NCBI GenBank assembly: GCA_004380135.1 | Contig: QXCR01000056.1 | Location: forward strand, 62,001 to 126,000 | DNA: 64,000 nucleotides | Source: Stemphylium vesicarium | Lineage: Eukaryota > Ascomycota > Dothideomycetes > Pleosporales > Pleosporaceae | Direction: 5' to 3' | Shown here: positions 9,631 to 21,323 of the stretch, one piece after another | How positions within the stretch are numbered: position 1 is the first letter of the stretch | Layout: each line of letters opens with the position of its first letter | Notes under the pieces: model-generated | The model's database searches: none | Told to the model about the DNA's origin: nothing | What the model saw: only the letters and a program-made list of their open reading frames with translations | Translations under genes and position numbers: made by a program

Positions 9631-10728
9631 AGTAAGGGACCGAGTCGACTAGTGACTTTTCTCCTCGCGTGACGAGATAGGCCAGCCGACACCAGTCCGG
9701 CCATGGCGTGCGGAAAAGAACAGGACAAGAAGCATCGAGGAACAGGTAGTCGGCATCTCGTTCTCGGGAGCTGAGGGTAGATCCCATCTTGCCTGATTGC
9801 TCCCCCTGTCGCAGTTGGCCAACGGCATCCCAGACACGACTCGATGGGAGCGCGCGGTTACTCTTGCGACCGCCACACGGCCGCTTAATTCGCCGGCCCC
9901 TGACGCGATCGCCCAAATGATGAAGCGACCCACTCACAGCACGAAATCCTTCCACGAGGCTTTTCTACGCTAAGTCTCGTTTGCTTGGTGCATGTCGCTC
10001 GTGCATGGTGGAAAACCAGTTGCTAGGTCATCTGTTTTGTTGCTGAGGGCACCGCTTGCGTATGTCGTGGTGCTGTCTTTCTTACCTGGCCTCATAGCGC
10101 GTCTTTCGGGCATGGGAGCGGGGAAATCACCAAGGAACATGACGGAATGGGTACCATACCACGCACGACCTTGGGACCCGTCATCACAGAACGGATCTGC
10201 ACACCAACCAAGATATATGCTCAGAGCATCGCAGTTGCCGGCCGACCTCGTAGCGCCGGCCGCGGCACAGTTTTGCGAGTGGAGAAGTCTTTGCCAGTCA
10301 ATATCGTCGGCACAAGCGATGCTGCATGCCTTGGAAGCGGTGCCCACAGGTGGCACCTGTTACGCTGTCATGACGGCGAAGAAGCCCTTTGGTGCCGACT
10401 TCCAGTACACGAGCCTAACTTGTTTTTTTAATGCCGCGAACGTCAACGTTCGTGAGCAGGTATGCACTTGAAACCACAGTTTGTTTTTGTTATGGATGGA
10501 TTTGGGATTCTGCATACACTACGTCAAGTCCCCGGTCACCTCAAGGTTCGGCCCATACCGGATGCAGGGCCACCGTACGACCAAAAAGCAACAACGTGCC
10601 ACAGCAGTTGTTGACTAGCAGGGCATATGAGATTTGTGGCACGCAGTTTCAAGGCCTTGCGCGCTGACTAGCGCATGCATGCTGTATTTCCGACAATCGT
10701 CCGTCATTGTTATGATTACAATCCCATC
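9631..10728. other. Intergenic stretch, no supported gene
   Basis: About 1.1 kb with short ORFs in several frames. The longest minus-strand ones (9611-9955 and 9970-10356) have no domain or signal that I can support. It contains the 3' flank of the GH125 gene. Confidence 0.45.
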
Positions 10729-12331
10729 TTACTGGAAACTGGTCTCTAGCAACTCGGGCTTGCGATCCTCAAGGTCCAGGATCATCTGTCCAAATAAACC
10801 ATTCGCCCACGAAAACCATTGCCTCGTCCAATCGCTTTCGTTGAAGGAATTAATACTCTCGTGAATCAAACCCAAGCCATCAGTACTGCTGACAATCTGG
10901 CTCAACTCGTTGACGATCTCGTCATCGTCGTCGGTCGTCAGAATGCGCACAATAGATGCCATTGGCCATGCCATGCCAGGTCCCTGATGTGGTCCGCCAA
11001 TGGCGTTGATAACAGGTCCCCTCATAAAGTACGGATTTGTTGCGCTGAGAATCAAAGCACGTGTGTTGGCATACGTGTCTTCGTTGACAGGATATTTAAA
11101 GAAAGGAGCAGAGAGCAGGCCAGGGATGTTGGCGTCATCCATGATGATGCGCCCGCCAAAGCCGTCAATCTCGAACGGGTAGATCTTGCCGTAGGTTGGA
11201 TGCTCAACCGTACCATGCGTCTCAATGGCGTTGCGCAACGATTCTGAGAGCGCAGACATTCTCTGCGCAAGCGACTTCGAGTTGCTGCCGTTCAGTTGTT
11301 CCATGATCTTCGCAGTCGGCGCCAAGTAAGAGCTGAACATCATGTTGGCTGGGATGTAGAGCTGGAAGATGGTGGAGTCGTCGCTAGGCCTGAAGCCGCT
11401 TCGAATCAATCCTGTGCCATTGCCAACTGGATTTCCAAGTCCGTCATTTGCGAACGTCTCTGTCGAACGCGTGGTCAATCGCGTAAATGTATATGGGCTG
11501 TCCAAGACTGCTCCATCCGGACCATATGTAGGAAGCATCTAAAGGGTGAAGATACAAAGTCAGTTTATGTTTCATATGATCCGTTCGTCTAAAGCTTACC
11601 ATATCATCAGCCACGTCCAGAACGGCCTCGACAGCCTGGGCCCATTTGAACTTTCCAAAAAATTCGACGTCTCCCGTGGCTTCATAGTAATCGGCAGATA
11701 TTTGCAAAAACGCGGCGAGTGAATCCAGCTCATACTTGCACTCGAATACACTGCTGTTGGAGTACTTGGGAAAGACGGTATCCTCGCTTGCCGACTCGTT
11801 CTCTGCTGGAGGTAACTCACTCTCAACAGGCGGTTGGAACGAGTTGCAGTAAGGCGACGTGAGCAGGTACCGCGCTTGTAAGTTAATCACGCCGCGATAC
11901 AAGCTTGCGATTGAGTTCGGGTCGCTACTAGCGTTGAGAAGCGGTAGGTAACTCTGCATCTGGTTCGAGGAGTCGCGCAACCACATTGCGTTGATATCTC
12001 CGGTGATGATAAATGTCAACTCTTCCTGCGCGTTGTCGGCAGCGTATCCCTTCCATTTGATCGCCGTGTCGAGCGTGTTAGGGTATGCATTCTGAAAAAG
12101 ACGGTAAAGATCTGGATCTTTGATGACGCCCTCCATACGTGTGACCGTGTCCTCAAGACCCTGGGACTTGAAGGTCCGGCATTCCACTGACGGTCGTTGG
12201 TAGGGAAGCTGGTACTTCCCGGAGCTCAAAGGCTCGTGTACCTCTTTGGCGTAGTCTATGTACTCCGGACATTGCGCTGAGACGAGCAAAGGAATGTTTG
12301 AGAGTGCGCCGAGAATCATGAGACCGCGCAT
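10729..12331 (-). CDS. Secreted GH125 exo-alpha-1,6-mannosidase (Mug157 family)
   Basis: Two exons, 11600-12331 and 10729-11538, with a 61-bp intron (11539-11599, GTAAGC donor, TTTAG acceptor). They make 513 residues, the usual length for the Mug157/DUF1237 family, now glycoside hydrolase family 125. Visible family blocks are GDINAMWLRDSSNQM near residue 120, ALSESLRNAIETHG, FEIDGFGGRIIMDDANIPGL and QGPGMAWPMASIVRIL. I placed the start at the ATG at 12331 because it gives a signal peptide (MRGLMILGALSNIPLLVSA). An in-frame ATG at 12394 would add 21 residues in front of it. Bacterial members remove alpha-1,6-linked mannose; the fungal enzyme probably acts on mannan or N-glycan mannose in the secretory path or outside the cell. 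It is divergent from a Zn2Cys6 regulator 0.8 kb away. Confidence 0.92.
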
Positions 12332-13128
12332 GTTTCTGGAGGGCAGCAAGACGAACTTGCGATGTCGAGAGCGGTATGTGGTGAGAGAAAGCACAATGGG
12401 AAGATGCGGTAGATTATAGCCGTAGTATGACAGCCCACGAGGCCAGTCATGGTCGCATAGTGCCTATGCATTATTCGCTACATCATACACCGAATGGACA
12501 TTTCCCCGCTCAATAATGCCATCGAGATACTTCATAGCTTGGCAACGGATGTAACGCTCATTGAAGCCATTCGACAGACCCATGAGCTTTGGGCACGGCG
12601 ACGTCATGTTGCTGGTGATCCGGCCCGACGTGTCAGCAGACAGTGAGGGACGGCGCAAAAACAAAAGGTCCAGAGCCAACTGAACTCCATGGCAATGCAT
12701 AAGGCTGCTCAAGTGACCGAATGCGGGGAAGTATTGACAGTCTCTGTTGTCATAGCTGGGGTTGGTCATTAAGCTTCAATGATCTGCGGGGTGCCAGGCA
12801 CACCTCTCCCATGTGTAAGGCGCCAAGACGGGCGCAGAGAAGCACGAGGCTTACCAGGCCGCACGCTACCTGACTCCCCTCCAGGGAACACTTGAAGTCT
12901 CTTTCGCTATCAAGAACAACTTCGTGCTGACTTGCACAGAGTCATGGGCTGCGATTAGAAATCTGGAGGTGGTAGGAAAGGCAGGGATGACGGCTGCTGG
13001 ACCACAATGCGTTAGCGTATCGGAACCCCAGATCAGTCCCAAGAGCGCTTTCTCCTTTCCATCGGAAGCCTTGTCTGACCTCCAACTACCCCAAATTTCC
13101 CCCCAGCGCAGCGACCGTGTACCAACCG
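12332..13128. promoter_or_regulatory. Divergent intergenic region, GH125 / Zn2Cys6 regulator
   Basis: About 800 bp between divergent starts. A minus-strand ORF of 101 codons (12464-12769) lies within it. It has no recognisable domain and I do not call it a gene. Confidence 0.5.
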
Positions 13129-14693
13129 ATGGCGGCGCGAAGACCGCATCCAAAATCGAAGCTGGGTTGCGCATTATGCAAACAGCGACGAATTAAGGTA
13201 TGCTATACTACGTCGCATCAAGTCCGGCTTCGGTTCTCAAAGAAATATCGCGTTCTTTGCATAGTCCTTGCGGAGCTTGGTGGGACCGTACGATTGAAAA
13301 TTTTAGCTGCCATGTGGGCAAAATAACCCCGGGGCACTGTCGTCCGGAGCGACATCACGGTACATAAGTTAACCCTGAATAGTGTGATGAGGGTCGGCCG
13401 GATTGCGAGAACTGCCGGAAGCGCGGTGTAAACTGCAGCTTCCGAATATACGATCCAACACCGAAGCCCTCGACTCTCATGGCGGGTCCACTGGGTCAGA
13501 ACTGGGTGAGAACGCATATTTTTGCCCAAGTCGAGGAACCCCCACACAGCAAGGACCTTTTGGATACTCGGGTACACAATAAGCTGCTAGGGCACTATCC
13601 TTCACCTCTTCGGTCTCAATACGGCAATGTTTTGAAGCATTTCACGACACACACGATACCTTCATTCGCTCCTGGAGCTGCACCTCAATCCGCTTGGCGG
13701 AAGGCCTTTCCAGACCTGGCGTGCAGATACAGCTTTGTAACGAACGCTATGCTCGCAGCAGGCTTTCTCCACCTTTCCCATCTTGCTACCACAAAGGAAA
13801 TTCGAAACTCGCACCAGAACACAGCTGCGACTCAAATGAATGCAGGTATGGTTCAATATCGTTCGGAAGTACAACGTGTCACGCCCGAGAACTCGGAAGC
13901 TCTCTTCGCTTTCTCTACAATATTGACCATCTTCGTTTTGTCGACTGCTGCCACAGAATGTGCTCTCAATCTAGAAGCCATACGAACAGAAGACGACAAC
14001 TGCGCTCACAGGGTCGAACTCATATCGAACGCGGTGCATACAATCTGCAGGGTCTTTCGTTCTATGCGAGGAGTTCTGATAATATTGATCCCATGTTGGG
14101 ACCATCTACGAAGCGGACCCCTACAAGTAATCGTCCAGCGTGAATGGTGGCCAGCTGCTATCCCCGTCACAGAAGAAGAATTCGGCAATGATGACAAGCT
14201 TCTTCGGCTAGAGAAAATGTGGTCAAGACCTGGCAGAGCCTACGACTATTCATTTGACCACCTTCGCATCGCTTTGAAGAGCCTACGAGAAACATTCGCC
14301 CTTGTTTCAAGGCTTGAAAGCCTTACCTTTGCCTCCGCAGAGGATGAGGCCCGCCATTTTGACTGGACGTCAGTGATTCATTGGCCCACTCAACTAACAC
14401 CCGACTTTCTTTCCCTACTGGAGCAGCAACATGTGGAGGCATGGGTACTTATTGCACATTTCGCTATGCTACCGCCCAAGGCCAAGGGCGTCCCATGGCT
14501 TGATGGCTTATCTATGAACATTATAACAACATCTGCGCTTGTCATAGGAGAAGAAAACTGGAGGTGGATCGCATGGCCTATGCAAGCAATCGGTGTTGAC
14601 CTGGAGCTCCTAAGAAACTCAGTCATCACCCCTATACACACATCCTCGGCCCCAAAGCAGGACTGCTCCTACCCGCAGTACAACAAAATCTGA
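13129..14693 (+). CDS. Zn(II)2Cys6 transcription factor, UPC2-like architecture
   Basis: Exon 1 (13129-13197) encodes 23 residues ending GCALCKQRRIK. Exon 2 starts at 13383 with CDEGRPDCENCRKRGVNC. Joining them restores the C-x2-C-x6-C-x6-C-x2-C-x6-C binuclear zinc cluster exactly, which fixes the 185-bp intron (13198-13382, GTATGC donor, TAG acceptor). The remaining ~437 residues form a fungal regulator body. It has EPPHSKDLL soon after the DNA-binding domain and a C-terminal WVLIAHFAMLP...WRWIAWPMQAIG block, as seen in proteins annotated as sterol-uptake-control (UPC2)-like. That naming is by resemblance, and sterol control is not shown. A typical coiled-coil dimerisation helix after the cluster is not evident. 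The intron is long for this window, so an additional small exon cannot be excluded. The divergent neighbour encodes the GH125 enzyme. Confidence 0.85.
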
Positions 14694-15128
14694 GCTGAGA
14701 GTCTGAAAACATCCTACTTGTGAGGCAGGGACCTCCTCACGCTAGGCGGCAGCTTCATGCCCAGGTCTCTACTGGTCCGACTCCGACTCTGTCCATCGCT
14801 GAATAAACCCGAAAGGCCCAACACAGACTTTTATGTGCCGATTAGAACTACTGTCTTCTCCAAGGAAGTTGTGTCCAAGCACGGGCAGATCCCACCCAGC
14901 ACACTCGCAATCAATGCGTGTCCAGGTCATTGTATCGATCTTCATCTTGAATTGTCCCAGCCAATGGATCTCTTCTCGTCGCACGCATCGTGTCGTTTCA
15001 TGGATCGATTATTTTCGTTCGCTGCATAGAGCTGCAGCAGGGTTTCTTATTCTTTCTTCACCCGTATGTGGTATTGCTGGCGCTATTGAAGTCAACACGG
15101 AAACATTCCTAGATGTGTTTGGCTTTTC
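14694..15128. other. Convergent 3' flank, no gene seen
   Basis: About 435 bp between the regulator (plus) and the small membrane protein (minus). Only shadow ORFs are present. Confidence 0.5.
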
Positions 15129-15437
15129 CTACCTTGGACTCATGGGTGCATGTGCGTTTTGGTTTGGGTAGTATGCGCCCTTCACTCCTAGCTTTGGTAG
15201 CTTGGCCCAGGACCTTTCCCTTACTTCGCGCATGTAAGCATCTTGCTCTGGCGACCGGTTGTAGTGTTGCATGTCATCTTGGGCGTCACCACCGTAAAAT
15301 CGAAAGACCGCAAAGCCGCAACATACGAGTGCGCCGGCTCCGAGGATGACGAGAAAGATGATCAGGCTGGGGGCAAGCTGGAAGCCCATGTTGTCTCTTT
15401 TCTGAAGCATCATGCTGGCTGAGGCGTATGGTGGCAT
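15129..15437 (-). CDS. Small single-pass membrane protein (102 residues, unknown function)
   Basis: The ATG at 15437 starts MPPYASASMMLQKRDNMGF. One strong hydrophobic segment follows (LAPSLIIFLVILGAGALVCC, about residues 20-40). The tail is polar and tyrosine-containing (FRFYGGDAQDDMQHYNRSP...), carrying charged REVRERSWAKL and the end ANAHAP-like. The open frame continues upstream to 15680, but those residues are featureless and the inner ATG gives a compact bitopic protein. No signal peptide cleavage site is obvious, so it is probably a membrane-anchored protein with a cytosolic tail. I cannot name the family; the style is that of conserved fungal hypothetical proteins. Confidence 0.7.
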   Translation of the reverse strand: MPPYASASMMLQKRDNMGFQLAPSLIIFLVILGAGALVCCGFAVFRFYGGDAQDDMQHYNRSPEQDAYMREVRERSWAKLPKLGVKGAYYPNQNAHAPMSPR

Positions 15438-18400
15438 GATGGCGTGTGTGTTGTAACACAAATCTGTGTAAGGACAAATGGAAACGAATCGAGAAGCCGA
15501 AAGTCGTAATCCTGCTGCGGTGACCAGATGAAGGACAAGAGTGCGTGATAAAAGTGTAAGCCAGGTGGCGGATGTTCCGGATGTTGCTCGAGTGAAGTGC
15601 CAGCGAAGCCGATCGAGCGAATGGTCAGCGCTGTGCTTATGCTTCCCAAACAAGATGATGTGATGCGATAAATGTTCCACAAAGCAACCGAGAGAGTAAT
15701 AATTGCGTGACCGTCAGTCGTTTGCGCGACCCTTTCTTGAACGACAGCCCTAACTATATACCGCATGATTCACTTGCAGCTGCGGCCGTCTGATTCTTCG
15801 TATTCCCGGACGAACCGCAAGCTTTGCCAAATCGTCGTGCGCCGTGTGTGCGTCGCCCTTCACTTCTTCGAGATTCTGGACCCGCGCCCGCGATCCTCTG
15901 TCTACCCAATCGGGCGCAAGCTTACCTCATGCGATTGGCTCCAAAGCAGTTTCACGTGCTGCGGCAAGTCTTACATTACCCCACTTTGACGACGTCGACC
16001 ATGGTGGGCTCGTCCTGGTTGGCGCCTCAGGAACGCGTAAGACGCTTTTCCACCACCCCCCCGCCCACAGCTTGTCTAGCCTGGCTACGTATACGAAGTG
16101 CGTGGAAAAGCAGAACCTAAGGAAAATCGTTATAATGTGCCCGCGGGACTGACCGGTCACGGCTGTGTGTCTGCCTCACGGTTTCGGATACGCGCTTGTC
16201 CCGTTCCTTGGAGGGCTTAGGGATTCCTTGGTCTTCCAATGTTGTGACTCCCTTACGTCCGCAAAAAGGGACTCGGCGTGTCCTTGACTTCGGCCTTGGC
16301 CCAATGCGGCGCAATTCCCTCTACCTAGGTACACAGGGGGACTATGAGTAAACAAACTTACTATACGGGCTGCTGCTGCTGATGAGCCTATAACGATTAT
16401 TTTTGGTGTCGATGATTGGCATCGTTGGCGCAACCACTTCTGGCTTCAGCCCTGGCATGACGCGTCACCTGCACCACAAAGCTCAGACTTCCCGAGCTTC
16501 GAGGTATAGCTCTCCCCCCCACCGTCCAGAACCCAGATTGACCAGCTCAGAAGGGATCAGTGCTTCTTTCATGGTCTTTATATGATGATGCGACGCAGAA
16601 TGACGCACTTGTCCTGTTACAAGTGATGCGCGTCGTTCGTCGATCTTGGGGGCCGGCTGATGTCAGTTGTCCTGGTGGCTCTATCCCGAGGCTGCCAGCT
16701 GCCCGGGTTTCGAAGGATTTCCATTGTTCTTTTTTAACTTTCGGGAAGCTAAGCTGCACGAGGCACGCGTCGAATGGTTTGCAGCGCGACGCGTCGCAGG
16801 GACACAACCCGGGTAGCACCGGAAGACGTTCTCGTAAATAATGGTTCGGCCCCTCGTAGATACTCTCCGGGCTCTTTGTATTCACCACGACAGTAAGAGA
16901 TGGCTCGTTGGCGAAATTCGATTTCGAGGAGGACTCTGAGCCTGCGACAGGCGTACCTCAATGTTGTGGCGCTGGGGCTCAAGAATGTGTGTCATACGGC
17001 AGTGCGCGATGCTTTTGTAAACCAACCTGGCATATGATCAGAGGATCCGACAACGCAGCATTCGGGTGCAGCAAGAGATACTGGGTCGCCTTGGTACAGA
17101 ATGAGCTACCAAGTTCAGAGTATGTCGAGTGACCAGTGTTGCAGGAAGGCGCATTGCTCTCGTGGTCGACACGGGTACCCCGAATGGCAACCATGAGTAC
17201 CTTGGAATGGCGGGTCTGTTCTTTCGCGTTTATGCCATTGCGCATCGGAAAATAAATCCCTTCGATTTGGTGTCCCGGTAAACTGGCTTCGCTCAGAGAG
17301 GCAGACCTGCGATTCGGTCATGCTGGTTCGCGATTCGGGAAAGCTACAATAGACAACCTTGCCCACGTGCTCACATGTGTTGGTTCCGTTCCGTCAAGAG
17401 ATGAACGTAATTCATTTGAGTGGGTGCAATGGCTGCCATCGTGCGTGCCAGCGCCCTGCAATTCTACTTGCGCCATTCCACGTATATATGGCACGTGACT
17501 AATGAAAGGGGATCAGAATCCACGAATCACACAATCTTCCTAAAAAGCTTCTCAAAAGCTCTCACAAAGTGCTCATTTGGTGCAATGAGGAGTGTTCTTA
17601 AACCGCAAGGTTCGCCGGCAAACAGAAGATCCAGTTCGAGCAGACATATGCATCAAATTACTCAAGCGACAGGCTCATAGCTAACGACAACAATCAGGCG
17701 ATGTCAGTAGATCGCTACTATGAAATAGGAAGTGCATAGTTCAGCACATCTATCCTCCGGTCGAAGCCTGCGAGAACCCTACCGAGCACTAAGAGAATGG
17801 AACGCTGGGCATCACTTAATCGACGTCATTCTTTTCCTATCTGGAACATTCTCAATCTGGATTCGCTGTATTGTTTCAGCTGTCTGCAGCCTCAGTCTCA
17901 TGGAACACTGGTGCTGTGCGAAAATGGTTGATGTTCGGTTCCGCGGTCCGTTTTCAATCTATGTTTATTAACCGCCACATGGTCCTTAACCCCACCGGCT
18001 ATAACGTGCTGGTATGCAACTCGAACATCATCATGCTGCAAGTACATCTTCCGTGCCCATGGGGTAAGATGTTACACTGCATGTCGGTAGCGGTAAGGCT
18101 ACAGCTGACTGCCGCACATTGGTCCCGTAACTCGCAGATGACCGTCAGCAATAGACGTGAGAGATCTCGCGATGCATAGCAAATCTAAATTTTGGCCCTA
18201 GACCATAGCCAAGTTACAACCATCCCAAGCGATATAGTAGTTTCATGTTTCTTCCGTCAATCGACCGACAGGTACCCACCGTCTAGAGTTCACGATTGAC
18301 AAGTACCACTACACAGCTGTTGATGCTGGCACGTGATTGGCGACTTCCTGGGCGCGCGCGATGCCCCTAGCCGAGAATATATTACCCAGCACCAATGTGT

Positions 18401-18817
18401 AGGAGAGTATCACACCAGCGATATTAATATCGGTAAGATTGAAACACACCTAGCGAATCGCATTACCACAACGCTGTCACAGGACTGAAATCTCCTACTC
18501 GCTTCCACGATCCAGGAGCGTGGCGACAAGGGCACCTTTCCAGGACTGGATGGCGTACAACTCAGAAACCAGGTCGAGAGGTGCATGGAAATGAAATTTT
18601 TGATTGCAAACTTCGTCAACTACCTGGTAGGAAGGAGGGCTGTGGGGCCGGAAGAAGACCGCTAGAAGGCGATTGAAGAGTATATGAAGCACGATAGATC
18701 CGGATTCAAGGCCTTGCTCGATAGGAAGCCCTCATCACAACAGCTTCGACATTCGCTCTCTCCTCTCAAGACCGTCCCAGACGACTACCTTCACTTCATC
18801 ACATCAATCTTAGCATC
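15438..18817. other. 3.4-kb gene-poor region upstream of the LPMO
   Basis: No ORF longer than about 113 codons. Those present overlap on both strands and lack domains, signal peptides or credible intron joins. It must include the promoter of the AA9 gene at its right end; a single GTGGGG (a CreA-type SYGGRG match) lies near 18640, which is expected by chance. No tRNA, transposase or long repeat was recognised. Confidence 0.5.
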
Positions 18818-19638
18818 ATGCTCTCCCTCCTCGTTCTTCTCGCGCCCCTCGTGGCAGCTCATGGCCACGTTGACAGCGTCGTTGCCGATGGCAAGTCCTA
18901 CAAGGGTTGGAATGCTGCGTTGAAATACCAGACCCCCATCCCTGAGACTGTTGGCTGGCAAGCCGACAACCTCGACAACGGCTTCGTCTCCCCAGATGCC
19001 TTCAGCACCTCGGCAATCGTCTGCCACAAGCAAGGCAAGAGCAATGGCGGCTACGTAACCGTCAAGCCCGGCAGCAAGGTCACGTTCAAGTGGGACACCT
19101 GGCCAGTGAGCCACGTCGGCCCCATCCAAGAATACATCGCGCCCTGCAACGGCGACTGCGGTGCGGTCGACCCCTCAAGCTTGCAGTGGACCAAGATCCA
19201 ATCCAAGGCATTGAAGTCCGGCAGCAACCCTGGAAAGTGGGCCACCGACGACCTGATTGCCAACAACTTCGCCTGGGACCTGACTTTCCCCAACGTCGCT
19301 CCTGGCAACTACGTCGTCCGCCACGAGATCATCGCCCTGCATGCTGCTGGCCAGACCAACGGCGCGCAGGCGTACCCGCAGTGTGTCAACTTCAAGGTTG
19401 AGGGATCCGGAACTGCCAAGCTGACCAGCGGCACTGCTGCTACCAAGTTTTACACTGTAAGTCCCAAAATCACGCTCTTTGCGTTTTCTGAGAGAATGGA
19501 TTTACTAATGTGTTTGTGTGATAGCCTACCGACCCTGGTATCAAGTTCAACGTCTTCACTTCTTTCTCCGAGTACCCTGCTCCTGGCCCTGCTCTTAAGA
19601 CTCTGGCTAAGAGGCACGCTAAGGACCTTGAGTACTAG
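18818..19638 (+). CDS. AA9 lytic polysaccharide monooxygenase (secreted)
   Basis: A copper enzyme that oxidatively cleaves cellulose or related beta-glucans outside the cell. Exons 18818-19456 and 19525-19638, separated by a 68-bp intron (GTAAGT donor, ACTAAT branch, TAG acceptor), give 250 residues. The signal peptide is residues 1-14 and the mature protein starts at His15. The histidine brace is His15 and His99 (PVSHVGPIQEY). Tyr186 in GAQAYPQC is the axial ligand, and His175 and Gln184 match the conserved second-sphere pair with the normal spacing. Cysteines at 69, 110, 114 and 189 are available for disulfides. No CBM1 or GPI signal follows; the tail ends in a short basic KRHAKDLEY. It sits alone in an otherwise gene-poor stretch. 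Confidence 0.95.
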
Positions 19639-20093
19639 ACCCGGTCCAAAAGTGATGGAGATACCTTCCTAAGGTGGTGTGGTGGGTTATGTACGGGCGC
19701 ATCTGCACGATTTAGCCATAGAGTCGTCCGTTTGTTGGTCTTTCTTTAAAACCATGTAAATAGAGCATTGAAGGAGTGTTGTACATATGCATTAGAATCA
19801 TGTTTGCAGTAAACCTGGCACTGGAAAGTTGTGAACTGTGAATATTGGATCCTTGACCTACCGCAGTATCATTGTCATCTGGGAATGAAAAGAGTCCCCT
19901 CAGCATCTGATCCGACATAGATAACCATGAACCATAATGCCCAGTGCCATCCTGCATCTAGAAGCCGCTACTCCTTCTGTCCCACATCTACTGCACATTA
20001 CATCCCTGCCATATGATTGCCACCCCCCAGTGACCATGAAATATAGTGAAAGACTTTTGTCTCGGGAAAGAAAGAAATGTGGTAAGAACAAGC
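19639..20093. other. Convergent 3' flank, no gene seen
   Basis: About 455 bp between the LPMO (plus) and the J-protein locus (minus), with short ORFs only. Confidence 0.5.
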
Positions 20094-21323
20094 TCATAAG
20101 ACTATCGACCCGAAAGTGCCCAATAAATTCAAACACAGCCGACATCTTCTCGCCCCGCCCTCCGGACATTCCCACAAGCCGTCATGCTGTCTAACAGCTT
20201 TCTTTGTATGACACTGGTGACAAATTTGTTCCTCTTTAGTTAGACCATCGTATGGGATATGCTTCCAAGCTAGATCTATGAGCTCGTCCCTGAGAAGGTG
20301 TTGGTGCTCGAGACCGCTGATCTGGTCAAGCCGTTCTTGGTGTTTGCGTCTGGCATGTCCACGTGCCATGTATTTCTGAAGGCTCTGGCTGATGTCGGCT
20401 TGTTTCCTTGGGATGCATTCGTCGGAACTTGGGGACACTGGGCGCTTGAGGTTATACCCATTTCTTTGCTCACGCAGGCGTTGTCCAGCCTTCCTGGCAT
20501 GCTCTTCTTGCGCGCGAGTAATCACTGCGCGCTCTCTTTCGGAAGCCGCACTCTGCTTCTCAGCCAAACGCTCCTTTTGTTTTGCTTCAGGTATCATCGT
20601 TGTTTCCGCTTGCCGGTCGGCCCCTTCTCGGATCCGCTCGGCTTCTTCTTCCTGCTGTTTACGTTGGCGTTCTTCTGCTGCCCTGGCATTTTCCGTCTTT
20701 GCCCTCTCAAAAACTTCTTCCTCGCGTTCTTTTTTGACGCGCCACAGCTTTCTGAGCCTGCCGCAGGAATCTTCGCTTGTCTCTGCTGTATTATTGTCCT
20801 TGATGAGATTTCGTTCTTTCCATGTTTTTTCCCACGCCTGCTTTAGACGGGCTTGTTCACTTCTCAATTTTTCCTCTTGCTCTTGCTCCACACGAACCCT
20901 CAATTTCGCTTATGCAGCTGCAGCCTTTCTCTTCCTTTCTACCATCTTTGCTTCCTTCTGTGCTTTCTCACGCTGCTGAAAATTCCATCTTGCTTTGTTG
21001 ACCTCGTATACGTCCCGTTCCATACGGATCGCGAAGTGGTTTTTATCATACTTCCGCTTCTTGACGATGTCTACGAGGATATCGTGAGCGGTCCTGACAT
21101 AGTATTGTTAGTTAGTATACGCTTCAATGTCAACAAGTCTAAAAATGGTACAAACATTCTTGAAAATATCTTCGGATGGCTCAGACTCCGGGTGCTTGTT
21201 AGGATGATGTCTTCGCCGCAACACCTTGAATGCGTTGGCGATCTCCGCATCAAACGCGCTTGAGGTAACACCTAGAATGTCGTAGGCATCGAGATCGTGC
21301 GGCGGCTTTAGTGGGTCAGTCAT
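20094..21323 (-). pseudogene. J-domain protein, apparently broken (in-frame stop, HPN for HPD)
   Basis: The ATG at 21323 opens a DnaJ-like domain (YDILGVTSSAFDAEIANAF, then RRRHHPNKHPE). The last half of the J domain continues from about 21093 (AHDILVDIVKKRKYDKNHF), followed by a long Glu/Arg/Lys/Gln-rich coiled coil. The chain ends near 20094 with a zinc-ribbon-like CHQCHTKK...CRLC segment. Three defects are visible. The HPD tripeptide needed to stimulate Hsp70 is HPN. No normal-length intron joins the two J-domain halves in frame; the only phase-correct GT-AG option is 27 bp. A TAA at 20910-20912 lies in frame inside the coiled coil. The stop is one C-to-T change from CAA, a CpA context favoured by RIP. 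A truncated but expressed protein ending at the TAA remains possible. Confidence 0.6.

Noticed and set aside
10437..10452. Short inverted repeat CGAACGT-CA-ACGTTCG
   Set aside because: Seven-base arms are expected by chance in 64 kb, and there is no gene end here to make it a terminator.
15844..16152. 102-codon ORF with a GASGTRKT stretch resembling a Walker A motif
   Set aside because: No further ATPase motifs follow, and three overlapping frames of equal length are open.
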